Shown here piece after piece: positions 17,556-26,389 of a stretch of 64,000 nucleotides of DNA; position 1 is the stretch's first letter, and every line of letters starts with the position of its first letter. The position numbers and the translations under genes were made by a program. The stretch covers positions 529,796 to 593,795 of the forward strand of contig NZ_FOXJ01000001.1 in assembly GCF_900115685.1 (NCBI RefSeq). Direction: 5' to 3'. The notes beneath the pieces are model-generated. The model did not search any database. It was not told the origin of the DNA and saw nothing but the letters and a program-made list of their open reading frames with translations. Origin of the DNA: Variovorax sp. 770b2 (GTDB lineage Bacteria; Pseudomonadota; Gammaproteobacteria; Burkholderiales; Burkholderiaceae_C).

Positions 17556-18577
17556 CCGGGGGAGGTGGTCTTTGAGATCAGTTGGACGGCGGTCTGCACC
17601 GCGTTGGGCGCGTCGCAGGCGATCACGGTGCGCTGCGGCATGCTGCGCAGCCAGGTGATCTGCCGCTTGGCGAGTTGGCGCGTGGCGGCGATGCCGCGCT
17701 CGCGCAGGTCATCCATGGCCCTGGCGTCGGGCACGGAGGTGCCGCATGCATCGAGCATTTCCCACGCCTGCCGGTAGCCGACGCAGCGCATCGAAGGCAG
17801 GTCGGTCGAGAGATCGCCGCGCGCGCGCAGCGCCTTCACTTCGTCCAGAAAGCCCGCGGCGAGCATCGCGTCGAAGCGATCGGCGATGCGCGCATGCAGC
17901 CAGGCGCGATCGGTGGGTTCGAGCGAGAAGAGCACGCCGCCGTTCACGGCCTTGGCGGTCTTGTTGTCGCTCGCATGAAAGCTGGAGAGCGGCTGGCCGC
18001 TGCTTTCCCACACCTCGAGCGCGCGCTGGATGCGCTGGCTGTCTTGCGGCGCGAGGCGCGCGGCCGTCACGGGGTCGACCTCGGCGAGCCGTGCGTGCAG
18101 CGCGGGCCAGCCACGTTCGGCGGCTTCTGCGTCGATGCGCGCGCGCACGGCCGCATCGGCCGCGGGCATCGCGTCGATGCCGTCGAACAGCGCCTTGAAA
18201 TACAGCATCGTGCCGCCCACCAGCAGCGGCAGCGCGCCGCGTGCGCGGATCTCGCCGATGAGCCGCGTCGCATCGGCCACGAAGGCGGCGGCGCTGTAGC
18301 TTTCGCGCGCGTCGAGGATGTCGATCAGGTGATGCGGTACGGCCGCTTGCTCGGCGGCCGTGGGCTTGGCCGTGCCGATATCCATGCCGCGGTAGACCAA
18401 TGCGGAATCGACCGAGACGATTTCCACCGGCTGCAGTCGCGCAAGGGCCAATGCGGCAGCCGTCTTGCCCGATGCGGTGGGACCGGCGAGCGCCACGTAG
18501 CGCGGCAAGCCGGGGGGCGCAGCGGCGGTCGATGCCGTAGGAGCGGCCTCGGCGGCCGGTGCGGAGCTGGGAAACAT
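17552..18577 (-). CDS. miaA: tRNA dimethylallyltransferase MiaA
   Basis: The 341-residue protein has the P-loop [16 protein letters not shown] at about residues 31-46, [19 protein letters not shown] and the closing VGYRQAW, all diagnostic of MiaA. This enzyme adds a dimethylallyl group to A37 of tRNAs that read codons beginning with U, which stabilises codon pairing. The protein has a slightly extended, alanine-rich N-terminus (about 25 residues before the P-loop region), and a later start is possible but none has better support. It is co-transcribed with the downstream ATPase (4-bp overlap). In this genus miaA is often close to mutL; here mutL is 5.7 kb away. Confidence 0.95.
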   Translation of the reverse strand: MFPSSAPAAEAAPTASTAAAPPGLPRYVALAGPTASGKTAAALALARLQPVEIVSVDSALVYRGMDIGTAKPTAAEQAAVPHHLIDILDARESYSAAAFVADATRLIGEIRARGALPLLVGGTMLYFKALFDGIDAMPAADAAVRARIDAEAAERGWPALHARLAEVDPVTAARLAPQDSQRIQRALEVWESSGQPLSSFHASDNKTAKAVNGGVLFSLEPTDRAWLHARIADRFDAMLAAGFLDEVKALRARGDLSTDLPSMRCVGYRQAWEMLDACGTSVPDARAMDDLRERGIAATRQLAKRQITWLRSMPQRTVIACDAPNAVQTAVQLISKTTSPG

Positions 18578-18642
18578 GATGCGCCGAGGGTAGCAAATGG
18601 CGCGCGCCGGTCGGCGGGCGGGGCGCGGATGGCCTCGGCAGC

Positions 18643-19551
18643 TCAGGTCGTTTCGCGCATCCGCCGGATATCGCGCAGCGGCGGCGCGCCGAACAGGCGC
18701 GCGTACTCGCGGCTGAACTGCGAGGCGCTCTCGTAGCCCACGCGCACGCCCGCGGTGCCGGCGTCGATGCCCTGGTTCAGCATCAGCTGCCGCGCCTCCT
18801 GCAGGCGCAATTGCTTCAGGTACTGCATCGGGCTCATGCCCGCCACGGCACGGAAATGCTGCCGGAAGGTCGAGGGGCTCATGTGCACCGAGGCGGCCAG
18901 ATCATCTGCGAGCACGGGCTGCGTGAAATTCATCTTGAGCCAGGCCATGCTCTGCACCACCTGCTGGCTCGGCGAGCCGACCGCCACGAGGCGCTGCAGT
19001 TGCGGGCCGTGGCGCCCGGCGAGCAGCCGCACCAGGATCTCCTGCTGCAGCAGCGGCGCGAGTTGCGGGAGCAGCCGGGGCTCGTGGAGCAGTTCGATGA
19101 GCCGCGTCACTGCGCCCAGCAGCGTTGCATCGAGATCGCCGAGCGACATGGCGCGGTAGCTGAAATCCTTGCCCGGCTGGGGCAACGCCATCTCGGCCGC
19201 CGCCTGCACGATGGCGCGCGGGTCGAGCCGGAGCATGAGGCCCATGAAAGGCTGTGCGGCGCTCGCGTGCGTGATGTGCGTCACGACGGGCAGGTCGGCC
19301 GTCGTCAGCAGCGACTGGCCCGCCGAATAGTCGAACACCTCCTCGCCGAGCGCCACCCGCTTCTGCCCGCTCACGGTGATGCCGACGCCGAAGCCGTACA
19401 GGCAGTGCATGGGCTCCGTCGTCGCGCTGCGGCGGTGCACGGAGAGCTCGGGAATGGCGGTGAGGTAGTCGCCATCGCCCTGCGCAATGCGCGCGACCGC
19501 CCGGGTCAGGTCGCCCAGGACGCCCGATGCCTCTTGCTGTGCCGCTTCCAT
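18643..19551 (-). CDS. AraC-family transcriptional regulator (AraC_N type)
   Basis: The protein has 302 residues. The N-terminal AraC_N sensor domain ([34 protein letters not shown]) is followed by two helix-turn-helix motifs: [23 protein letters not shown] and [23 protein letters not shown] prefer the ATG at 19551 because AAAGGA stands 5 bases before it; a TTG at 19575 would add eight residues. It diverges from the cytochrome/molybdenum hydroxylase genes across about 230 bases and probably activates them in response to an aldehyde or related substrate. The intergenic region holds a small hairpin at 19591-19607. Confidence 0.85.
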   Translation of the reverse strand: MEAAQQEASGVLGDLTRAVARIAQGDGDYLTAIPELSVHRRSATTEPMHCLYGFGVGITVSGQKRVALGEEVFDYSAGQSLLTTADLPVVTHITHASAAQPFMGLMLRLDPRAIVQAAAEMALPQPGKDFSYRAMSLGDLDATLLGAVTRLIELLHEPRLLPQLAPLLQQEILVRLLAGRHGPQLQRLVAVGSPSQQVVQSMAWLKMNFTQPVLADDLAASVHMSPSTFRQHFRAVAGMSPMQYLKQLRLQEARQLMLNQGIDAGTAGVRVGYESASQFSREYARLFGAPPLRDIRRMRETT

Positions 19552-19778
19552 CTGAATCCTTTCGAATGACGTCAACGAAAAAGTCTAGCTGGCGCATTTC
19601 GTGCGCCGCGCGTTTACGGTGCAGTCTCGTTGTTTCAGGCAAGAACACGCGCGGATTGGGCAAACGGCCGGAGGGTCTTCGCCCGACACTGGCCCGCGAT
19701 GTGCCGGCGTGCGTGCGGTGTCATGCACCGAGGGCCATCCGTCGATTCCGACAACTCCCTTTTTTCCACGATCCCACG

Positions 19779-20120
19779 ATGAAAACAGAAAAGACCGCCT
19801 CCATCACCGCGTCCCTCGCGATGGTCCTGTGCCTCGGCGCAGGTGCCGTGTGGCCGCAGCACGCCGCCGCGAGCCTGGCGCTGGCGCAGAAGTATTCGTG
19901 CGTCGCTTGCCACCAGCCCGCCACCAAGGTGGTGGGCCCGTCGTGGAAGGACATCGGCGCGAAGTACGGCGACGGCAAGGGCACGGCCGCGCAGCTGGCC
20001 GCCAGCATCAAGGCCGGCAGCTCGGGCAAGTGGGGCGCGATGCCGATGCCGCCGCAGGCCCAGGTTCCGGATGCGGACCTGCAGGCGCTCGCGCAGTGGC
20101 TGCTCGACGGCGCCAAGTGA
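19779..20120 (+). CDS. Periplasmic class I cytochrome c (c551-like)
   Basis: The protein has 113 residues with a signal peptide to about residue 31. The haem motif is C41-V-A-C44-H45, and the methionine ligand is probably in GAMPMPPQ near residues 85-90. The size and [14 protein letters not shown] segment fit small cytochromes c that accept electrons from periplasmic dehydrogenases. The gene lies 40 bases before the 2Fe-2S subunit gene of a molybdenum hydroxylase, so it is the likely electron acceptor for that enzyme, passing electrons to the respiratory chain. Confidence 0.9.
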   Translation: MKTEKTASITASLAMVLCLGAGAVWPQHAAASLALAQKYSCVACHQPATKVVGPSWKDIGAKYGDGKGTAAQLAASIKAGSSGKWGAMPMPPQAQVPDADLQALAQWLLDGAK

Positions 20121-20160
20121 ACCAGATCATTTCAACGACCCACCTACGGAGAAAAAGAAC

Positions 20161-20634
20161 ATGAGTACGCTCCACGTCAATGGCCGTGACCACACGGTCG
20201 ATGCCGATCCCGGCACCCCCATCCTCTGGGCCCTGCGCGACACGCTGGGCATGACCGGCACCAAGTTCGGCTGCGGCGCCGCGCTGTGCGGCGCCTGCAC
20301 CGTGCACATGGACGGCCAGGCGATCCGTTCGTGCATCACGCCGATCTCCGCCGCGGAGGGCAAGAAGATCACCACCATCGAAGCCACCACCGATGGCAGC
20401 GACCCCGTTGGCGCCTCCGTGCATGCCGCGTGGGTCAAGCACGACGTGGCGCAGTGCGGCTACTGCCAGAGCGGCCAGATCATGAGCGCGACCGCGTTCC
20501 TGAAGTCGCTGCCCAAGGGCAAGCAGCCCAGCGTGGACGAGATCGATTCGGCCATGGCCGGCAACATCTGCCGATGTGGCACCTATGTGCGCATTCGCGC
20601 CGCCGTGGCCGATGCGGCCCGCAACCTCGCCTAA
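20161..20634 (+). CDS. 2Fe-2S subunit of a molybdenum hydroxylase (IorA-like)
   Basis: The protein has 157 residues. The first plant-type 2Fe-2S cluster is bound by C38, C43, C46 and C58; the second by CGYCQSG and CRCG in the C-terminal helical domain. It corresponds to the small subunit of isoquinoline 1-oxidoreductase-type enzymes and carries electrons from the molybdenum site to an acceptor. It has no signal peptide of its own and is presumably exported in complex with the Tat-bearing large subunit. The large-subunit gene follows after 12 bases. Confidence 0.92.
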   Translation: MSTLHVNGRDHTVDADPGTPILWALRDTLGMTGTKFGCGAALCGACTVHMDGQAIRSCITPISAAEGKKITTIEATTDGSDPVGASVHAAWVKHDVAQCGYCQSGQIMSATAFLKSLPKGKQPSVDEIDSAMAGNICRCGTYVRIRAAVADAARNLA

Positions 20635-20646
20635 GGAGCCGCCACC

Positions 20647-22893
20647 ATGTTGCCCAACATCAACTACGACGAACTCCCGCGCGCGCTGCAGCGCCTGATG
20701 GCCCAGCCCCCGACCGATGAGGCCGCCGCGCTGCCGCGCCGCAGCTTCCTGAAGATGGCCGGCGCCGGGGGCCTCGTGCTCGGCGCCTTTCCCCATCTGG
20801 CCATGGCGCAGGCCGACGGCGCGAAGCCGGCGGCCGGTGGCTTGAAGCCTACGCAGCAGCCCTCGGCCTTCGTGCAGATCGCACCCAACGGCGAAGTCAC
20901 GGTGACCATCAACCGGCTCGAATTCGGCCAGGGCGTGCAGACCGGCCTGCCGATGATCCTGGCCGAGGAACTGGACGCCGACTGGGCCTTGGTGCGCAGC
21001 CGCAGCGGCACCAACGATGCTGCCTACGCCGACCCGCTCTTCGGCATTCACCTGACCGGCGGCTCCAACACGATCAAGAACAGCTTCACGCAGTACCGCG
21101 AACTGGGCGCGCGCGCCCGCGCCATGCTGCTGTCGGCCGCGGCGGCTCGCTGGAAGGTCGACGTGGCCACGCTGCGGACGCAAGCCGGCACGGTGATCGG
21201 CCCGGGTGGCCGCAAGCTGGGCTACGGCGAACTGGCCGAAGCAGCCATGGCACTGCCGGTGCCCGAGAAGGTGGTGCTCAAGGACCCGAAGGATTTCCGC
21301 ATCATCGGCCGCGCGACCACGCGCCTCGATCAGCGCGCCAAGAGCAGCGGACGGCAGGACTTCGGCATCGACGTGCGGCAGCCCGGCCAGCTCACGGCGG
21401 TGGTGGCCCATCCGCCCGTGTTCGGCGCCCGCCTGACGTCGGTGGACGACAGCGCCGCACGCGCCGTCAAGGGCGTGAAGGCGGTGGTGCGCATTCCGCT
21501 GGACCGCGGCGCCGAAGGCGTGGCCGTGGTGGCCGACGGCTACTGGCCGGCCAAGCTGGGCCGCGATGCGCTGAAGCTGCAGTGGGACACGGCCGCCGCG
21601 GAAAAGGTGGATTCCGACAAGCAACTGGCCCAGTACCGCGAGCTGGCCGGCCGCCCCGGCCACCGCAAGTTCGACGCCGACATGGCGCCGCTGGCCAATG
21701 CGCCGCGCAAGCTGGAGGCCGAGTTCGTGTTTCCGTACCTCGCGCACGCGCCGATGGAGCCGCTGAACTGCACCGTGAAGCTGTCGGACGGCCGCGCCGA
21801 GCTGTGGGTCGGCACCCAGTCCGCAGATCTGGACGGCCAGGCCGCGGCGCGCACGCTGAACCTCAAGCCCGAGCAGGTCAAGGTGAACGTGCAGATGGCG
21901 GGCGGCGGCTTCGGCCGGCGCTTCGTGGGCTCGAGCGACTTCGTGGTCGAGGCCTGCCAGATCGCCAAGGCCGCGCGTACTGCGGGCCTGGACGCGCCCG
22001 TGCGCCTGCTGTGGAGCCGCGAGGACGACATCAAGGGCGGCTACTACCGCCCGATGCACCTGCATCGCGCGCGCATCGGCTTCGACGAGCGCGGCAAGAT
22101 CCTCGCGTGGGACCACGTCATCGTGGGCCAGTCCATCACCTCGGGCACGGTGTTCGCCGGCATGATGGTGAAGGACGGCATCGACGCCACGGCGGTGGAG
22201 GGCATGCGCGATCCGTACCCGGTGCCGATGCGCCTGACGGTGCATCACCCCGAGGTCAACGTGCCGGTGCTGTGGTGGCGCAGCGTGGGCTCCACCCACA
22301 CCGCCTTCGTGATGGAGACGCTGATCGACGAGATCGCTCGCAGCACGAAGCAGGACCCGGTGGCCTACCGCATGCAGCTCTTCGGCGACAAGCACCCGCG
22401 CCATCGCGCCGCGCTGCAGCTGGCCGTGGACAAGAGCGGCTACGGCAAGAAGAAGCTGGCGGACGGCCGCGCCTGGGGCGTGGCGGTGCACGAGTCCTTC
22501 GAGTCGGTGGTGGCCTATGTGGTGGAGGCCTCGGTCAAGGACGGCCAGCCGGTGCTGCACCGCGTGACCAGCGGCGTGCACTGCAACCTGGTCGTCAATC
22601 CGCGCAGCGTGGAAGCGCAGGTGCAGGGCGCGGCGGTGATGGGGCTGTCGACGTGCCTGGCCGGCAGCGCGATCACGCTGAAGGACGGCGTCGTGCAGCA
22701 GGGCAACTTCGGCGACTTCACCGTGGCCCGCATCACGCAGGTGCCGGAGTTCGACATCCACATCGTGCCCAGCGCCGATGCGCCCAAGGGGATGGGGGAG
22801 CCGGGGCTGCCGCCGCTGGCGCCCGCGTTCGCCAATGCCGTGGCGCAGATCACGGGCAAGCCGTTGCGGCAGTTGCCGTTCAACCTGGCTTGA
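20647..22893 (+). CDS. Molybdopterin-binding subunit of a periplasmic molybdenum hydroxylase (IorB-like)
   Basis: The protein has 748 residues. A Tat signal with R31-R32-S-F-L-K starts about 30 residues in, so the enzyme is exported folded with cofactor. Molybdopterin-cytosine-dinucleotide binding motifs include AGGGFGRRF near residue 418, and the catalytic glutamate is E718 in GMGEPGLPP. The family oxidises aldehydes or hydroxylates N-heterocycles such as isoquinoline with water as oxygen source. No FAD subunit gene is present, which fits the cytochrome-linked two-subunit type. The substrate is unknown; the AraC neighbour suggests inducible use. Confidence 0.92.
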   Translation: MLPNINYDELPRALQRLMAQPPTDEAAALPRRSFLKMAGAGGLVLGAFPHLAMAQADGAKPAAGGLKPTQQPSAFVQIAPNGEVTVTINRLEFGQGVQTGLPMILAEELDADWALVRSRSGTNDAAYADPLFGIHLTGGSNTIKNSFTQYRELGARARAMLLSAAAARWKVDVATLRTQAGTVIGPGGRKLGYGELAEAAMALPVPEKVVLKDPKDFRIIGRATTRLDQRAKSSGRQDFGIDVRQPGQLTAVVAHPPVFGARLTSVDDSAARAVKGVKAVVRIPLDRGAEGVAVVADGYWPAKLGRDALKLQWDTAAAEKVDSDKQLAQYRELAGRPGHRKFDADMAPLANAPRKLEAEFVFPYLAHAPMEPLNCTVKLSDGRAELWVGTQSADLDGQAAARTLNLKPEQVKVNVQMAGGGFGRRFVGSSDFVVEACQIAKAARTAGLDAPVRLLWSREDDIKGGYYRPMHLHRARIGFDERGKILAWDHVIVGQSITSGTVFAGMMVKDGIDATAVEGMRDPYPVPMRLTVHHPEVNVPVLWWRSVGSTHTAFVMETLIDEIARSTKQDPVAYRMQLFGDKHPRHRAALQLAVDKSGYGKKKLADGRAWGVAVHESFESVVAYVVEASVKDGQPVLHRVTSGVHCNLVVNPRSVEAQVQGAAVMGLSTCLAGSAITLKDGVVQQGNFGDFTVARITQVPEFDIHIVPSADAPKGMGEPGLPPLAPAFANAVAQITGKPLRQLPFNLA

Positions 22894-22935
22894 TGCGGTA
22901 TTGGGTCAGGTGGTCTGCAAGGACCAGAGCCAGAG

Positions 22936-22995
22936 CCGTTCGGGCTGAGCTTGTCGAAGCGTCGCGCAGCGCTTCGACAGGCTCAGCGTGAACGG
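22936..22995. repeat. REP-like inverted repeat
   Basis: Two 25-base arms (22936-22960 and 22971-22995) are inverted copies with three mismatches, separated by 10 bases. Each begins CCGTTC and ends with TGTCGAAGC on its own strand. The arm sequence (GCTGAGC-TTGTCGAAGC) is, from memory, a very abundant extragenic palindrome in beta-proteobacterial and some other genomes. It sits between two convergent genes, where it could act as a terminator or mRNA-stabilising element. Confidence 0.8.
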
Positions 22996-23023
22996 ATCGG
23001 GCCAACGGCAAACGGATCGGGCT

Positions 23024-23995
23024 TCAGATCGCCGCGGGCACGCTGCTCGCGCGCGCCTCGCCGCGCACGTCCTGCGGCGACACCGCCGGCGGCAGCGCCA
23101 GCGAGGGCGGCGACAGCTTCGGCTGGCTGCGCGCCATCATGCTGTCGGGCTTCATGCGGAACAGCTGCGTCAGCGCCGCGCGGTACTGCGCCTCGCCCAC
23201 CGAATTGGTGTTGTGGTGCGAGCCGCCTTCGACCAGCACGAAGAGCTTGGGCACCGTGGCCGCGTCATAGAGCTTGCGGCCCAGCGTGGGGTTGATCAGG
23301 CTGTCGGCCGTGCCATGCACCACCAGCAGCGGCGCGCCGATGTCCTTGACGGTGTTGATGGCCTCGAAGCGCTGCGTGATGAAGGGTCCCAGCGGCAGCC
23401 AGCCCCACTTGAAGCTGCTGACCACGTCGGCGATGGAGCTGAAGGTGCTCTCCACGATCGTGCCGCTCTCGTCGTTCACATGCGCTGCCAGGTCGATGCC
23501 GATGGCGCCGCCCAGCGAGTGGCCGAAGATGTAGCGGTGCTGCTTGGGGTGGCGTGCGGCCAGCCAGGTCCAGGCGGCGCGGGCGTCTTCGCGGGCCGAT
23601 TCCTCCGAAGGCAGGCCCTTGGAGCTCTTGCCGAAGCCGCGGTAGTCGATGGCCAGCACCGAGAAGCCCAGCTCGTGCATGCGCTGGATGCGCGGCGCCG
23701 AGCCGGCCACGTTGTAGCGGGCGCCGTGCAGGTACAGCAGCACGGGGGTGTCGGTGGTTTCGGGGGCGCCGCCCAGCCACAGGCCGTGCAGGCGCGCGGG
23801 TTCGCCGCTGATGGAGGACTGGAAATCGATCCAGACGTCCTGCATCCCTTCGGTCATGGTGGCGGTGTTGCCCCAGCTGCGGTCGCTGGGTTGGAAGATC
23901 CATTCGCGCTGTTGCTCGTCGAGCGTGGAGCACCCGGCGGCGAGCAGGGCGCAAAGCGAGAGGACAGACGCGAGGAGGGTCCAGCGTTTCATCAT
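23024..23995 (-). CDS. Alpha/beta hydrolase lipoprotein
   Basis: The protein has 323 residues. The signal ends in a lipobox (LLAAGCS, cysteine near residue 22). The fold is recognisable from LYLHGARYN (oxyanion region), the nucleophile elbow FGHSLGG, the acid region VVHGTADSLI and a histidine in GGSHHNT, giving a Ser-Asp-His triad. It resembles the ABHD12/BEM46-like group of membrane-associated hydrolases. The substrate is unknown. It ends 130 bases from the convergent molybdenum-hydroxylase gene with a REP-like repeat in between; the first codons MMKR leave two possible starts three bases apart. Confidence 0.85.
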   Translation of the reverse strand: MMKRWTLLASVLSLCALLAAGCSTLDEQQREWIFQPSDRSWGNTATMTEGMQDVWIDFQSSISGEPARLHGLWLGGAPETTDTPVLLYLHGARYNVAGSAPRIQRMHELGFSVLAIDYRGFGKSSKGLPSEESAREDARAAWTWLAARHPKQHRYIFGHSLGGAIGIDLAAHVNDESGTIVESTFSSIADVVSSFKWGWLPLGPFITQRFEAINTVKDIGAPLLVVHGTADSLINPTLGRKLYDAATVPKLFVLVEGGSHHNTNSVGEAQYRAALTQLFRMKPDSMMARSQPKLSPPSLALPPAVSPQDVRGEARASSVPAAI

Positions 23996-24162
23996 GGGGT
24001 TGAGGGACAGCGATGCCGGCCGAAAGTTTCATCCACTTTCACCACGACGCGCCGGTGTTGCGCCCTGGTAACCCCCCGAAACAGCGCTCATCGGCGCTTT
24101 GCTGAGACCATGCAACGTGCGTGCCCGGTCCTCGGATGACCCGCCAAAACCCTAAGAAATGG

Positions 24163-24258
24163 GCTCGCCCCCAGGCTGCGCGCACTTCGTGTCGCTTCGC
24201 CTACCCCCCTACCGGGGGCAACGCCAGAGGCCCGGCAAAGCCGGTTCCTCGGCGTTCC
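24163..24258 (-). repeat. Dispersed intergenic repeat, copy A
   Basis: About 95 bases, matching copies B (33166-33258) and C (45172-45264) in reverse orientation. Shared blocks are GAACCGGCTTTGCCGGG, a run GCCCCCGG-AGGGGG, GCGAAGCGACACGAAGTGCGCG and a terminal GCCTGGGGGCGA. Two hairpins are internal (CCGGC/GCCGG and CCCCC/GGGGG). This copy begins about a dozen bases after the mutL stop. Confidence 0.85.
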
Positions 24259-24270
24259 TGGGGTTATTGC

Positions 24271-26154
24271 TTAGCGGCCGCGCATGAACAGCGTGTCGAG
24301 CTCGCGGATCGACAGCTGGCGCCAGGTGGGCCGGCCGTGGTTGCACTGGTCCGAACGCTCGGTCGCCTCCATCTGGCGTAACAGTGCGTTCATCTCGTCG
24401 ATGGTGAGCTTGCGGTTGGCCCGCACGGCGCCGTGGCAGGCCATGGTGGACAGCAGTTCGTTCTGGGCGCGCTGCACCACGGTGCTGGCGTCGTGCTGGC
24501 CCAGTTCGGCCAGGACGCTGCGCGCCAGCTCGACCGGGTCGCCGTCGGCCAACGTGCCGGGCACGGCGCGCACCGCGAGCGTGCGTGCCGAGAACGCGGT
24601 GATTTCCAGCCCCAGCGTGGGCAGCACCTCCGCGCAGGCCTCGGCCGTGGCCACTTCCTGCGGCGTGGCCGCGAAGGTGGCCGGAATGAGCAGCGGCTGG
24701 CTGGTGATGGCGGCGCCATCGAGCTGCGTCTTGAGCCGCTCGTAGACGATGCGCTCGTGGGCCGCATGCATGTCCACCACCACCAGGCCCTGGGTGTTCT
24801 CGGCCAGGATGTAGATGCCCTGCAGCTGGGCGAGCGCACGGCCCAGGGGCCAGGCTTCCTCGTCGGTAGAGGCGGAGGCTGCGGCGGGCTCTTCCAGTCC
24901 CACGGGGGCCCGGAAGGTCATCGGCGCCGCGCCCGTCAGGGGCCAGTGCGAGGGCGTGGAATCGGGCGCGTGCCCGAGCTCGTCGGTGCGGCGCGGCCAC
25001 ATGGCCTCGAAATCGCCGGCGCCGCGCTCCCGTGCCACGAAATTCATGGCCGGCTGCGACCAGCTCGCGCTCTCGGGCAGCGCGGTTTCCTTGAAGAAGG
25101 GCTGCGGCGCACCGGACGGCGCCGCGGCGTCCCCGGCGCGCGGCGCGGCCAGCGCGTCCTCGATGGCGTGGCGCACCGCCTGGTGCACTTCGCGGCCATC
25201 GCGAAAGCGCACCTCGATCTTGGTGGGGTGCACGTTCACGTCGACGCGCGACGGATCGATCTCCAGGTACAGCGCGTAGATCGGCTGGCGCTGGCCGTGC
25301 AGCACGTCCTCGTAGGCGCTGCGCACCGCGTGCGAGAGCACCTTGTCGCGCACGAAGCGGCCGTTGACATAGAAGAACTGCTGGTCGCCGCGCGAGCGCG
25401 CCGCATCGGGAATGCCGGCGCGGCCGACCACGCGCACCACGCCGCCCAGGCGCTCGACGGCCACGCTGTTGGCCACGAAGTCGTCGCTGAGCGCATCGGC
25501 CAGCCGCTGCTCGCGTGCGTCGGCGGCGCGCCATTGCTCGACCAGCTTGCCGTCGTGCCAGACCGAGAAGCCAACCTCGGGCCGTGCCAGCGCATGGCGG
25601 CGCACGGCCTCGATGCAATGGGCCAGCTCGGTGGCATCGGTCTTGAGGAATTTGCGGCGCGCGGGCGTCGCGAAGAAGAGTTCGCGCACCTCGACGGTCG
25701 TGCCGACCGAGCGCGCCACGGGGCGCAGTTCGCCGGTGCGGCCATCGAGCGCGAAGGCGCTGTCGGCGCCGGTGAAGCGGGAGAGGATGCTGAGCTCGGC
25801 AATCGCATTGATGGCAGCGAGCGCCTCGCCGCGAAAGCCCATGGTGCCGACGGTCTCCAGGTCGTCCAGGCTCGCGATCTTGCTGGTCGCATGGCGGCGC
25901 AGGGCGACCGTGAGTTCTTCGCGCGGAATGCCCAGGCCGTCGTCTTCCACCGAAATCAGCCGCACGCCACCCGAGGCCAGGCGCACGGTGACCTGGCTCG
26001 CGCCGGCGTCCAGCGCGTTGTCGAGCAGCTCGCGCACCACCGAGGCCGGCCGCTCGACGACCTCGCCGGCGGCGATCTGGCTGATCAGCTCGTCGGGCAA
26101 TTCGCGGATCGGGCGGCGTGGGGAGGGGGGGATGGAGGAGGGTAGTGCGCTCAC
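24271..26154 (-). CDS. mutL: DNA mismatch repair protein MutL (endonuclease type)
   Basis: The protein has 627 residues. The N-terminal GHKL ATPase is complete: ELISQIAAGEVVERPASVV, ELLDNALDAGAS, DDGLGIP and GFRGEALAAI. The C-terminal domain carries the metal-binding nuclease motifs of MutL from organisms lacking MutH: a DxHA-x2-E-x4-E motif starting at D461 (here D-M-H-A instead of the common D-Q-H-A), SMACHGAVRAN and CNHGRP near the end. It links MutS recognition to strand nicking in mismatch repair. The protein starts at ATG 26154. The repeat copy A follows the stop. Confidence 0.95.
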   Translation of the reverse strand: MSALPSSIPPSPRRPIRELPDELISQIAAGEVVERPASVVRELLDNALDAGASQVTVRLASGGVRLISVEDDGLGIPREELTVALRRHATSKIASLDDLETVGTMGFRGEALAAINAIAELSILSRFTGADSAFALDGRTGELRPVARSVGTTVEVRELFFATPARRKFLKTDATELAHCIEAVRRHALARPEVGFSVWHDGKLVEQWRAADAREQRLADALSDDFVANSVAVERLGGVVRVVGRAGIPDAARSRGDQQFFYVNGRFVRDKVLSHAVRSAYEDVLHGQRQPIYALYLEIDPSRVDVNVHPTKIEVRFRDGREVHQAVRHAIEDALAAPRAGDAAAPSGAPQPFFKETALPESASWSQPAMNFVARERGAGDFEAMWPRRTDELGHAPDSTPSHWPLTGAAPMTFRAPVGLEEPAAASASTDEEAWPLGRALAQLQGIYILAENTQGLVVVDMHAAHERIVYERLKTQLDGAAITSQPLLIPATFAATPQEVATAEACAEVLPTLGLEITAFSARTLAVRAVPGTLADGDPVELARSVLAELGQHDASTVVQRAQNELLSTMACHGAVRANRKLTIDEMNALLRQMEATERSDQCNHGRPTWRQLSIRELDTLFMRGR

Positions 26155-26389
26155 CGGGGCATTCTAAAAGCCGGGGGGATTCAAGGTGTCACACGGGATT
26201 TCGGTGTATTTGGCGCGCTTATACGGCTCCTCAACCGATCTCATTGGCGCCCGCGAAGGCCTTTGCCTAAGCTTGCGCCCGCACCACAAGAACGCACCGG
26301 AGACACCCGACCGAATCGCGATGGAAAAGCCATCTCGCGAGGGGCCGTCTCGCGCGCTCTTTCCGCTCACCCCACTGAACAGAGACGCC

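Noticed and set aside
19591-19607. Hairpin GGCGCA-TTTCG-TGCGCC upstream of the AraC gene
   Set aside because: Only six base pairs in GC-rich DNA. It could arise by chance and has no second copy.
20008-22761. 917-codon frame opposite the molybdenum hydroxylase genes
   Set aside because: No family motifs, histidine/arginine-rich shadow of the real plus-strand genes.
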